Position numbers and translations under genes: made by a program. Source: Cymbidium sinense (taxonomy: Eukaryota; Streptophyta; Magnoliopsida; Asparagales; Orchidaceae). From it: 64,000 bases of DNA. Below the pieces are notes generated by a model. That model was not told where the DNA came from. It saw only the letters and a program-made list of their open reading frames with translations, and ran no database searches. How positions within the stretch are numbered: the first letter of the stretch is position 1; every line of letters starts with the position of its first letter. The DNA is taken from positions 112,781,121 to 112,845,120 of the forward strand of contig CM038222.1 in the NCBI GenBank assembly GCA_021442155.1, written 5' to 3'. Below are positions 50,161-64,000 of the stretch, one piece after another.

Positions 50161-51551
50161 TGTTGACTTCATGAGCTCTAACTTATATGAGATTAATTTT
50201 GATGAAAACAAATATATGTTAAAATGCTACTAATTAGTTTAAATTAAAGTATTACAGGAAAAATCTTCAACTCTAAATTATTCAGTCAATTCGGAATGCT
50301 AAAGCTAATAGACTGGAATTGGTTGAAAATTTTATAGGAATCATAATATTAAGGCAAATAAATAGCTTAATAAAATAAAATAATGATTCATTCATTTCAA
50401 AATAATTCATTTTAAAAAATATTCATGTTTATTCATCTCAAAATTACAATTATTCCTTGAATGATCCTTTTGGATAATATAAAGTAAATGTACGAGTTAA
50501 GTTCCATTTAATGAATTTTCAAGCAAGATAAATTAAGTTAATACTTAATTAAATTATTTCCATGCTTAATCATAATTTTTATTCATATATTTATTACAAG
50601 AAAATTAAATTATTCTTAAATTATCCTTTATTATATTTTCTCTCTCCTATTATCTTATTTTCTCTCTCATATCATCCTTATCATCCTCATAATGATTTGG
50701 CCGAATCTTTAATTGAATTTTGGCTAATAAATCATGTGAAATTTATTCAAAATATTTTTATAAATAATTTCTTCATTTTTTAAATTCTAAAAATTCATTA
50801 ATTTGAATTTAAGTTATTTTGAATTTAAATTGCATATTTCATACCATATCTATGCAAAATTAATTCTAATCTTTTATGAAAAGTTTTGGACGTTCAAAGC
50901 ATGATTTGTTCTAATCATTTATAATTTAATTAAATTATTTCAACTTATTTTAAAAATTAAACTCAAATTAGCCATTATTTATAATATTTCCAATTTAAAT
51001 AAATCCTATTTAGAAAGTATGTTTGCCGGCCACATCTACTTAAATTTGAATTAATTTCAATATTATTTATTACTTAAAAAGCAATTTAAATAATTTTCTT
51101 TGATTCTAATTAATTTATGTATTAAATTGAGATCATCCTAATTATGGAAACTAAATATGGTTGAAAATCTCATGGATTTTCTTGTGATTATTTTATTTAA
51201 ATTAATTTATATTATTCCTTATTCATTCTTGCACCATTTAATTCATTATATCTTCATCATATTATGCACCTAATTTAAATTAAATCCCTATTTAGAATTC
51301 ACCTTGGCGGACTATCATTTTGAAATTCGAATGCTTATGTAAATTTCCATGATAAGGCAAATTCTATTAATTAATTCTCATCCTAATTTTATTTTCTCTT
51401 GTCCAACCCTCTTAACCAAAACTTTCATTCTATTCTAATTTTTATTTATGTTTCAATGCCATTTGAAATTCAAAATACTTCTAAATCTATTTTTCCCTCC
51501 AATGGCCAATCACCTTAATATGAATCTTTCTAAACTTCATTCATGTTATTT

Positions 51552-51616
<65 letters not shown>

Positions 51617-53128
51617 GTCCATATTCTCCTTGGTCAAAATTCTCTTAGAGATATCTCTCATGAATTGATTGAAATTTTCATTCAAATTTTGAATACTTTC
51701 CCTAAAGTGAATTCCCTCTCATGCCTTGACCAACCCATTTATTTATTTCATTTGATTTCAAAATTCAAATCATTGCCAAATCTATTTTCCCTCTCCTTTT
51801 TCTCATGGCCAAAAATCTTAGGTGTGTATTTGATTTGATTATATGATCTAAATCAAATCCTTTATTAAATAACTTTTCCTCTAACATTTTCATGCTTGGC
51901 TGACCCTTAGCATCTTCTTTTTCTATATAATAGAGATTTGTCTTAGTGAAAAGGGTTTGACCAACTTCTTCTCCACTCTAGGCTGACCTCTTGCTACACA
52001 TTTCGCTTGGAGATATTCTTGTGATTCAAGTGATACAACTCTCTCATCATTCTTCATCTTCACTTGGTCTAAAATTTCAATTGAAGATAACTTGGGAAAA
52101 CTTGAAGGATTGATGAAACATCTCTTGGCCTAAAGCTTTAAAGGTTATATTATATATTTTCTAAGGTGCAAAAATCTTCAACTCACCTTATTCTCTTCTT
52201 GGCCAATCCATATGATCATATCATTCATAAGGAAAATTTATTTGTGATTGAAGTTCTCATCTTGGCTAATATACTTAATTGATTAATGTTTTGGTTTTAA
52301 AAGTTCTCTTCCTCTTCTTTCTTTTTTATAAATCTTTAAAGGGAAGATATTTTATGTTTAATTGTAAGTCGCATTTAAGTGATTTGCAAGTTTACAATTA
52401 CAAATCTTTTTCAATCACTTGCATACTATCTTGTTCTTATAAAGATCTTAACTTAACTTTTTGTCTTGATTTTTAAATCAATTTGTTCATTGTATGTCAT
52501 AAGATTACATATATCATTTTCTTTAGTTTATCATTCTTTTATTGTATGGTGTTTTAAATTGTTAGTTCAAATCATTTTGATTTCAAGCTTTCATATCTTT
52601 ATATTAAATCAAACTTCTTTAAAGACTCACTTGCTTTAAATATTCCATTCAAGTTCTTACATTAACTTTAATCTAAATTAATAAATAAGTGAGTTCTCTT
52701 TCTTTTAAATCACTTGCCTTAATATTGGTTTAGTTGGGTTGTGAGTGTAAAATATTTTTAAATTGAGAGTTAGATTTTTATGTCTCTTATCTTCTTTATT
52801 TTTTTTTCTCTTTGTTGGGATAGTACTTGCCTGTATAAGAAAGTACGCTATTGGGTTGTACTTGCTTGTAAAGTCTCGTATAAGAGATTTACTGTAATCT
52901 CAACTTTGATTTAGTGAATTCTTAGCATGGGTTGCTAGGTGTGGACGGATGCTGATTTTTTGGGTTTGGCCGAACAACATAAAATCTCTGTGTTCTTTTT
53001 TTTTTAACTTTTCCCGCACCTTTACTTGTATTTATTATTGCTTATTAATAATTTTGGTTCTTTAAAAAATAATCATTTATAATTAACTTTTTTACAAAGC
53101 ATTCAAATTAACTTTTAACTTCATAACA
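50161..53128 (+). mobile_element. Solo LTR of a SIRE/Maximus-type Ty1/copia element
   Basis: A 2968-bp sequence starting TGTTGACTTC and ending CTTCATAACA is flanked by a perfect 5-bp duplication TTATG (50156-50160, 53129-53133). It contains a promoter-like CTATATAATAGAG (51925) and an R/U5-like end with 'gtaatctcaactttgatttagtg', 'gtggacggatgctgattttttggg' and 'ggccgaacaacataaaatctctgtgttc', a composition typical of long copia LTRs. No internal domain remains, so unequal recombination between LTRs is the likely origin. It lies in the gag of the older minus-strand copia element. Confidence 0.88.
51554..51614. repeat. (CT)n microsatellite
   Basis: A pure CT run of about 30 units lies inside the solo LTR, upstream of its TATA-like box. 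Confidence 0.95.
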
Positions 53129-53133
53129 TTATG

Positions 53134-53580
53134 TCATTACTTTCAGGAAGATGATACAAGAACTATTGGTAAATTGGAGTCCGTGCTTGATTTTTTGCCG
53201 TATTTCTATAGTTGTCTCTAGATTTTGCACATATTATAGAGTGGACAGTGATAATGGTGGCATACAATGATGATGAAATTTTTTGGTTTATGAGATTTTA
53301 TAGTTAATATTGATATTTGTCTATGATTATTCTATTTTAGCTACTGATAGTAACTTTTAGGCAAGCAATATATCTAGTTAAATACCATTTGTTCGAAATA
53401 ATTTCTGAACTTGTAATTTCCAAACTTGATTGGTTTCTACTGTAACTTGTGTTTGGATGATGTTTTTGATATTCACAACTAGAAAATTTAGCTGAAGAGG
53501 GATTATGGTTATTTGAACCTGAATGTTCTTCCCATTATGAAGTGAAAATCCACGGATAGCTATGGAAGAATTAGCCATGT
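53134..53580 (-). pseudogene. copia gag, N-terminal part
   Basis: Reads MANSSIAIRGFSLHNGKNI and TIIPLQLNFLVVN..., then VETNQVWKLQVQKLFRTNGI. This matches the 'IPLQLNGTNYLLWKSQ'-type start of plant copia gag in outline. It breaks off at the insertion of the solo LTR at 53133. Confidence 0.7.
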
Positions 53581-53675
53581 CACATTGAAGTTAAAGAGAA
53601 ATAGGATTGTATAAATAACAAGAGACCACATACAGAGAGTCATGAATTAGAATGAACGTAGCAGCTAAGCATAAA

Positions 53676-53687
53676 GCTCTCATACCA
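53676..53687 (-). other. tRNA-Met primer-binding site of the copia element
   Basis: The minus strand reads TGGTATGAGAGC, one base from the standard TGGTATCAGAGC, directly after the 5' LTR. It fixes the element's orientation and LTR end. Confidence 0.8.
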
Positions 53688-53688
53688 T

Positions 53689-53906
53689 TGAAAAATAAGA
53701 AGTAGAAGAAGAGATGAATTCAATAGGTCACACGTTTTACTATTTATATCATTATAACATAATACATGTATTTATAATCAAAGATGATAACCAACTTGTT
53801 AGAGGTGGTTAAGGTGGTTTTGACAAGAGGAATCTAATTTGTGCTGGATGACATGTGTATGACAGGATGTGGAGATGATGGAACACTAATAATTATTTTA
53901 TTATCA
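53689..53906 (-). repeat. 5' LTR of the Ty1/copia element
   Basis: Partner of 46403-46624. On the minus strand it starts TGATAATAAAATAATTATTAG and its inner end lies one base from a primer-binding site. Confidence 0.8.
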
Positions 53907-57342
<3,436 letters not shown>

Positions 57343-60300
57343 TTGATCTTAGTTTTGGAGTGAGGGTTAATCCTTCTCATTTTAGATCTAGGAGGTTTCT
57401 AGACACTTGAGCTTCCTTAGTGTTAAGACACTTATAGTGACTAAGGGAATACTAAACTTTAGCCTAGAGACTTATAGGGCATAACCCTAAGCTTAGGGTT
57501 CACCTTAGGAAAAATGGGTTTCACCTACCATAAGGTCTGAACCAAGATGGAACTAAACCAACCTCAAACCTATTCAATTAATTTTAATTGATTTTGGTTT
57601 TCTAATCCAAGCTACAATCCAAATTAACTTGGCCCTTTACCCAAGTCAACCCACCATAATCCTATAACTCAATTAAAATTTATTCAAGCAAACTAAATCC
57701 ATTTTGATTTTATCAATCACTATAATTATTCAATAGACCACATTAAGCCACTTCAACACTTGCAATCAAGCCAATTGAACTAAAGGAATTTGGTCAATCC
57801 AAGTTAGCCCATTTAACCTAAAGGGTTCAAATGAGCTAAAACCTAATTAAGCCTAAATCAATTACAATCAAAGCCACCAATCAACCTCAAATTTATCATT
57901 GAACACATCCCAATCATCCATAACCTCAATTGGTCCAAGTTGGCTTGACCAAGCTACTTAACCGAAAGTGACTTACAACAACAACAACAACAACAACAAC
58001 AAGCCTTAATCCCACTAGGTGGGGTCGGCTACATGAATCCTTCGTCTCCATTGTGTCCTATTATGTGTCAAATTCTCATTTAATTCAAGTATACTAAGAT
58101 CATTTTTATACATCTTAACCAAGTCTTTTTTAGGTCTACCTCTACCTTTCTTAACATAAGGCAAATCTAATGCATCTACTCTCTAATCGGGTCATCGGAT
58201 GGCCGACGCTTTATGTGGCCAAACCATCTAAGGCGACTCTCCCTAATCTTATCTACCACTAGAGCTACTCCAACTTTTTCCCGAACATACTCATTTTAAA
58301 AGGGAAAATTAAGCCAAACTCCAATCAAACTCCCATTAGATCAAATCAAATCATCCAATCCCTTCATTGATGATTGTAGGTCATTATTGAACACTCCACT
58401 ATTAGTGGACTCGAATTGACTCAATTTGACCCTTTGACCCAAATTGACCAAATTTGACCTAAATAGTCAATTTGAACCAAATCAAATCTTAGAACAAATT
58501 GGTTGAAACCAATGCATCCAACTAATCAATAATTCAATATTAAACATGATCCAACCCTCAATTGAACCCAATTTGGTCAACATAACCCAATTAGCCTACT
58601 TAGCCCAATTTGACCTAAAAGGTCAAATTGAACGAAGCCACTCTATAATCCAAATCAATTCAAATCAACTCTTCTAATCAATAACCAATGATCAATTGAA
58701 CATAAACCTAACCCATGCTCAAGCCAATTTGACCAATTTGGTCAAATTGATCAAATTGGTCAACATGACCCATTTGACCAAAATTGAATAATATGAGCCA
58801 AATCCAAATCTAACCCAAATTTGCACTCATTCACTCCAAATGACCAATCAAGCTCACCCACTTCATCACTTTAAACTAATTTGGTCAAAATGGTCAACTT
58901 AGCTAAACTTGACCCATTGACCCATATAGATCCAATTGAGCCAAACCCAATCAAATCAAGCCCAAACCGAACCAAACTTGGCATAACTCATCCTTGGGTC
59001 ACCATGGGCCTGCCCAAGTGGGCCCAACCCACGGTGAACCCTATTTGGGTCAAACCCATTGAACCAAACCACCTAAATGGGATAAAATTCTCATTTTGGT
59101 GGGTTCTCCACTCCCTTCCTCCATGATAACCACCTTTGGCTCTTCTTGGACAGAGGATCACTAACTCAACCTAACATAAAGCTGTTGGGCTCAGCCTTTG
59201 GTCAAAAGAGAGTGAGTTCACCCATGAAAAATCATTGGTCCACCTAAGGGAGAGTGCACACCTCATGCTAGCCCACTACACTCCCTTAGCCTCTCATCCC
59301 CAGCCACTTCAGTAGTCCTTTGCCATCTCCGGCCAGGCGACGACCAAATGTTGAACCAATCCAAGCCATTGGTTCAGCTGGGGAGGAGAGTATACTTCTC
59401 CCTATCCTTTCAAACTCAACATAGAGCTTCCGTAGAGCATTCCGCACAGTCCCATACCTTTTCTCAAGCTCCTCGTGCACTTAATTGCTGGCGAGACCAA
59501 CTCCCGATCGAACCCAGGAGCTCCATCCATCCAAACTTTCTAAACCTTTGCCAAACTCAAATGAACTTTTCACACACTTTCACCTCACTTCGATGAGTCA
59601 AAAGGAATCATTTCCTAAGTGATTCGACCACTTGAAGACGCCCAGACCAACCAGGCTTGCGTTTGGTCCATAGACCAATCGGTTGGGGCAACTAGAGATA
59701 TTCTGCCACTTCAGACGGCTACCTCTATCAACGGATTGTCGGTCTATAGCTCCAACGAGGTAAAAATCTAAAAATTATAGCTTTGGCTCCTAGGTGTTGG
59801 TCCTTTTTGAAGTGAATCATATTTACGTGTGATTTTCACTATAGGATTTCGTTAGATTCATTTCCTGATCATTTTGGAGTCGATTTCACTGTCAAATGAG
59901 CTTTGGCGAGCTCGGATCGAGCGACGAAAGGTGGACGGTGTCCGTTTCCAATTCTAGTGGGACAATGAATCATAGGCTTCCCATTCCGCGTGATTAGAAT
60001 GGGTGACCGTGATTAATCACGTTAGAAATTTTGATTTAATCCCTTTGAAATAACGAGATTAAACTCAACCGTCCGATCCAAGATCAGATGACCGAGATGA
60101 AACTGCATCCGCTGCCGCTGAGTTAGTTGTTGCGTCGGACAATTTAAGTGGGCAATGTCATGATGCCACTTGGAAAGCACTGTCGTATCAACGTTCGTGT
60201 GGCACAAATGGTTTAAAGGGTTAATTAATGTTTAAAAATGTAATTAAATGGTCAGAACTTCAAAAAGTCATAACTAATTATAAAAAAATTCAAAAAAAAA

Positions 60301-63300
60301 AAAAGCAAATAAACCCATTTTGGAAAGGTTAGATAGAGGAGAATTTAAGAACAAAATATCTAATTAATACTTAATGAATAGTGCTTAATTAAAGTTTGAA
60401 GCTCAGGCTAATTATCTTAATTAAGGCCAAATTACTTGGCCAATTAATTCAAAATTTGATGGGTTGATTCTATGGGATGTTTTCAATCTCCTATAATTTC
60501 TTGGAATTATTTACCATGAAATTTAAGGAATTTGGAATTTCAACCCTAATCCGCCCCTTTAATTAATTAAATAATTATTAAAATTAGTGAACAATAAAAA
60601 TTAAACAATCAATGCTAATTAATCAATGTGAATAGTGAAAATAATGAGGAGAAATAATTAATACTCCTTTCCTAATTATTTTTCCAAGTGTATTTCCTTA
60701 AGAATGTTAATTAAAATATTTAATAATCAAGGAATAATTAGGAAAATTAATGATAAAGTAAGAACCAAAATTAATAATTGGTTCACGTAAGGCAAATGTA
60801 ATCCATTAATTTTCCCTTTATGTGTTTAATAACATAAAGTCATTAAAGAAATTATGATTATCTCATTGGTGCGAGAAAATCATAAGAGTATTTAACTTAG
60901 ATTCTTTTCTTCTTTAATCTAATTAACTCTTAAGCATAAGCCTAATTTCATTAGACTCCTTTAGGTCCATCATTAATTTTATTTTTCTAAAAGCATATCA
61001 TTGAAGGCTAGTTAATTAAATTAAAGAAGTTTAGGGAAGGGTAATTAAATTTATGTGTTTAATGGCTTGAACCTAATCAACCCATAAAATCCATTTAATT
61101 TCCTTCTTTAAATATATTAAATCACCAACATGGGATGAGGTAAATACTAAATATCATTTCTCCTCTTTAGGTTTTAACAACTTAAACATCAAAATCAAAT
61201 CTCATGAGAACTTTGGTTAGTGTTAAGGAGTGTTTTTTTTGGCTTGATTGTCCTTAAGATTTAATATATTTGAGTATGTTATGTGACAACATTTAATTAC
61301 TTCTTTTTAGTTATTATAAATGTGCATGTCATTTGTTTCATATGTTCATATTTTCAGAAGAAAAGAGAATTAAAAGAATACGATTGCATTTAAATTGCAT
61401 GTGTTGGATAAATATTATTATATGGTATGACTATTATAACTAATTAATCTCAAATTAATTTTAAAACTATAAGTTAATAATGGATAAAAATGTGAAATTT
61501 ATGTTAATTTTTTTCATGAATACTTAACAAAAATTTCATTTAGTTATAACTTAAAGGTAGTAAATGATTGATTTATCTTTATGATTCATGTGCATGTTTA
61601 TATGTATTTTAATTAACAAGTATATTGTTTGGACATCCTAAAAATATGAGGCTTTAAGTAGCCCCAAGGAGATATTAGATACTTCACTTCAATTTAACAA
61701 TAATGATATATTTAATGAATTTACTATGGATATGCATGTAGAATTTATAAAACTTATTTTGCACCAATATCTCATAATCTATATTTGGATTAATACACAC
61801 ACACTTGCTTAAATTTTTAATACATGTTTGCATATGCTTAACTATACAATAAAATCTTTCATTTATACTAAATTCATGTATTAATGATTATCAAGTGTGT
61901 GAAATATGAGTATGTATTGCATGTACAAATATGTATATTAAATCAAATATTAAGAACAAAAGAGAAAATAAAAGAAAAAAATAATAGAATGTGTATGCTA
62001 TTAATAATGGAAAGAAGTAGTGGAATATTAATCATGTGATAGTGACTCAATTTCATTAGTCCTAAGATGCCTGTACCTTTAAAAAATAATTTAGGATAGG
62101 GATAAAGAGGACAAACTTCTTTCTTCTCTTTATAATAATTAGAAGTTAAGTAGGTATTAAATAAATTTAAAAATATATAAATTAAAATCAATCAATTTAT
62201 TAAAAGATTTGAAGTGTAACCACCCATAATGATTAATTTAAACAATTTTAAAACTTCAGACAATCATACTTCTAAAGCCTAATCAGGACATAACACACTA
62301 AGCCTTAGCACACACATTATGATGCTAGTCACCAATTCTAGTGTTAAGTTAGGCCGGTATATATTATGATGATATGTTTTGTTTTATGATATAATGTTTT
62401 AGATTGGAAGTTAGGATTGTTTCTGCAAAGATTGAATGTTAGATCGTTAGTAGCCATTGATGTTTTATGTAGAAGATTATGCTAAATGAGCCATTATAAT
62501 AATAAATAAATATAAATATTCTTGCTTGTAGGTACTACTGATGCCCCTAAGCATAATCCAATTATGACAGGTGGGCTTGGCTACCCAAGTGCAGGGTGCT
62601 AAGTCTAAATATGTGAAGCATAATTACTTGGCTTGTACATTTATTTAGCTAATGTCTATTTTGCAGGTGTAGTTAGATTTTTTTTTTTTTTTATAAATAT
62701 GTAATTTTTGTAATAGGATTAGGATTAGTGCTATGGGATTTAGGATGAGCAGTGACTAGAAGGCAAATACCTGAGGGGCCCTGTGAAGCCTAAAGAAGAA
62801 AAGAAGGAACAAGGATTGAAGACCCTCATAGCATTCATTTCATTTGTAAAATTCAATTGCAATCCGAGTTGTATAAGAATAGAGCTCGGCTACCCAACTC
62901 TTTTCCTTTTCTGGGGTGTACAAGACGACCAAGACTAGCCTTTTATTCTCTTATGAAATTCCAATGTTTGGTTATTGTGTTTAGTTTGTGCAATAGGAAC
63001 TGCATGCTTTTAATAGGTTTCTTAAAGTTTGATGATCTAATGTGTGACTTGGATGAGATAGTCTCTTTAGGATAAAATTAAATTTTCTATCCTCACTAAA
63101 TAACCCATGACCAAATTTTAATATAATTAATAAACTCATCTTAAAGCCTAGGTTCTTAATCAAGATAATAAAAGATTTAGCAGCCCCTTAGCTAAATGTT
63201 GTATGATATCACACAATGCATATCATATTGTGCTACTCTTGGATAGGGAAGGTCTCCACTCTTGCACGATAAGGAATATGCTTAACCTTTGAGAGCAATC

Positions 63301-63470
63301 TCTTATAGTGGAGAACACCTCTTCTAACAGATTTAGCTCATAACTAAATTTCATCATGCATATAAACATAATCATTCTATGATTTGGTCTAAAATGAATG
63401 TGTCAAAATAACCCAAAAGTTGCAACCTTTTTACATTAGTCTTGATATGGCTCTCAAAATACCACTAGTC
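57343..63470 (-). repeat. Copy D of the ~6-kb repeat family (inverted)
   Basis: Reading the reverse strand gives the same order as copy C: shared segment (63470-62530, including 'gtggagaacacctcttct' and 'gatgcccctaagcataat'), 'gggatgtcc'-type repeat (61620-61690), AT-rich part (60240-61560), GC-rich core (59880-60200), gagctc-rich part (59100-59880), TTGACC/GGTCAA domain (57540-58990), and tail ending ...GATCAACA at 57343. It is interrupted by an RTE-type LINE tail. The right-hand limit is approximate, judged from where similarity to copy C fades. Confidence 0.75.
57978..58305 (-). mobile_element. 5'-truncated RTE-type LINE tail
   Basis: The minus strand reads a reverse-transcriptase C-terminus with [34 protein letters not shown] and 'KNDLSILELNENLTHNRTQW', ending in 'ccccacctagtgggattaaggctt' and a (GTT)n tail (57978-58000 on +). 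This 3' end with a GTT/TTG microsatellite tail is a well-known plant RTE LINE signature. It is inserted in copy D's palindrome domain. Only the last ~330 bp are present, with stops. Confidence 0.85.
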
Positions 63471-64000
63471 AAAGCACAAATCTTGATGTCGAAAGTGATA
63501 TGATTTTGAGTCAAAACCGATCAAGATCAAGCACTTAAAATATCATTGGAATCTTTGGGACATTAAATCCCAAAATCTCAAATATGGAGTGTTTATTGTC
63601 AAATCGAGCGTCTCGACGAGCCGGATCTAACGAGCCTAAGATCTCATAATTCCAACTTCATTTGGGCATCCAAATGCTCAAAATACATCAAATGATCGAA
63701 GGAATCATCTTGAGCCGTCCGATCGAGGGGAGTGGTACGGGCTTTACACGAAATTACAAGAATGCCCCTCCTCCCATCTATAAATAGGCCTTCATTCCTC
63801 ACAAGAGGGGACCAAGTGAAGAAGAAGAGGAGCTGAAACAAGTGAAGAAGAGGAAGAGCCCGAGCAAGAAAGAAGAGGAAGAGCCCGAGCAAGGAAGAAG
63901 AGAAGAGAGAGAAGAAGAAGAGTCAAGCAAGGAAGAGCTGAAAGGAAGAAGAGGAAGAGCCCGGGAAGAAGAGGAAGAGTCCAAGCAAGGAAGAGCAGAA
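63471..64000 (+). promoter_or_regulatory. Promoter-like segment with TATA box at the right edge
   Basis: A GC-richer stretch ends in 'ctcccatCTATAAATAGGcc' (TATA box at about 63778-63787). It is followed by a purine-rich leader of repeated 'gaagaagaggaagagcccgagcaag' modules (63815-64000). This resembles the U3/R part of a plant LTR or the leader of a host gene starting beyond the window. Which of these cannot be decided here. Confidence 0.45.

Larger units (their letters stand above)
46403..53906 (-). mobile_element. Ty1/copia retrotransposon (minus strand), interrupted by a solo LTR
   Basis: Short related LTRs lie at 46403-46624 (3' LTR) and 53689-53906 (5' LTR). A primer-binding site follows the 5' LTR. 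On the minus strand the order is gag, protease/integrase, reverse transcriptase and RNase H, which is the copia order. Removing the 2.97-kb solo LTR and its duplication leaves about 4.5 kb, normal for a small copia element. All domains carry stops. LTR identity is visibly low (roughly 80%), so the element is old. No target-site duplication was seen. Confidence 0.85.

Overview
The window is plant nuclear DNA. It is AT-rich and intron-containing, with a very high load of LTR retrotransposons, MITE-like DNA elements, a LINE tail and long TA/CT/CA microsatellites. The one convincing host gene encodes a Caprin-like RNA-binding protein with a C-terminal RGG domain. The sequence fits an angiosperm with a large, repeat-rich genome. 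I cannot place it to species.

Layout. 1-14121: three same-orientation copies (A, B, C) of a long non-coding repeat of about 6 kb. Copy A is inserted inside copy B. 14122-18240: unassigned DNA, a GA-rich degenerate stretch and a Tourist-like MITE. 18240-44340: the host gene on the + strand, with four predicted exons (18644-19304, 19373-19572, 43336-43410, 43504-43935). Its second intron is about 23.8 kb. That intron holds an LTR-remnant with a primer-binding-like site; a coding-poor LTR element (about 20997-28150) that carries a hAT-like MITE and an antisense coding relic; a 490-bp tandem duplication; a minus-strand relic of a plant transposon protein interrupted by a second Tourist-like MITE; a 449-bp tandem duplication; and a 5.15-kb Ty3/gypsy chromovirus-type element with clear LTRs and target-site duplication (36410-41562).

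Downstream of the gene: AT-rich DNA (44341-46402); a minus-strand Ty1/copia element (46403-53906) interrupted by a 2.97-kb solo LTR with a perfect 5-bp target duplication (50161-53128); two decayed copies of a Ty3/gypsy reverse-transcriptase fragment (about 54230-57000); an inverted fourth copy (D) of the 6-kb repeat (57343 to about 63470) with an RTE-type LINE tail inserted; and a TATA-containing promoter-like segment at the window's right end.

The host gene is the only one that looks functional. All mobile-element coding sequence seen here is broken by stops, frameshifts or insertions. The features that most merit follow-up are the large nested-TE intron of the Caprin-like gene and its doubtful exon-3 donor, and the 6-kb repeat family with its LTR-like terminus and its dense TTGACC/GGTCAA palindrome domain. 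Exon borders, element ends and identities were read by eye without alignment or search tools.
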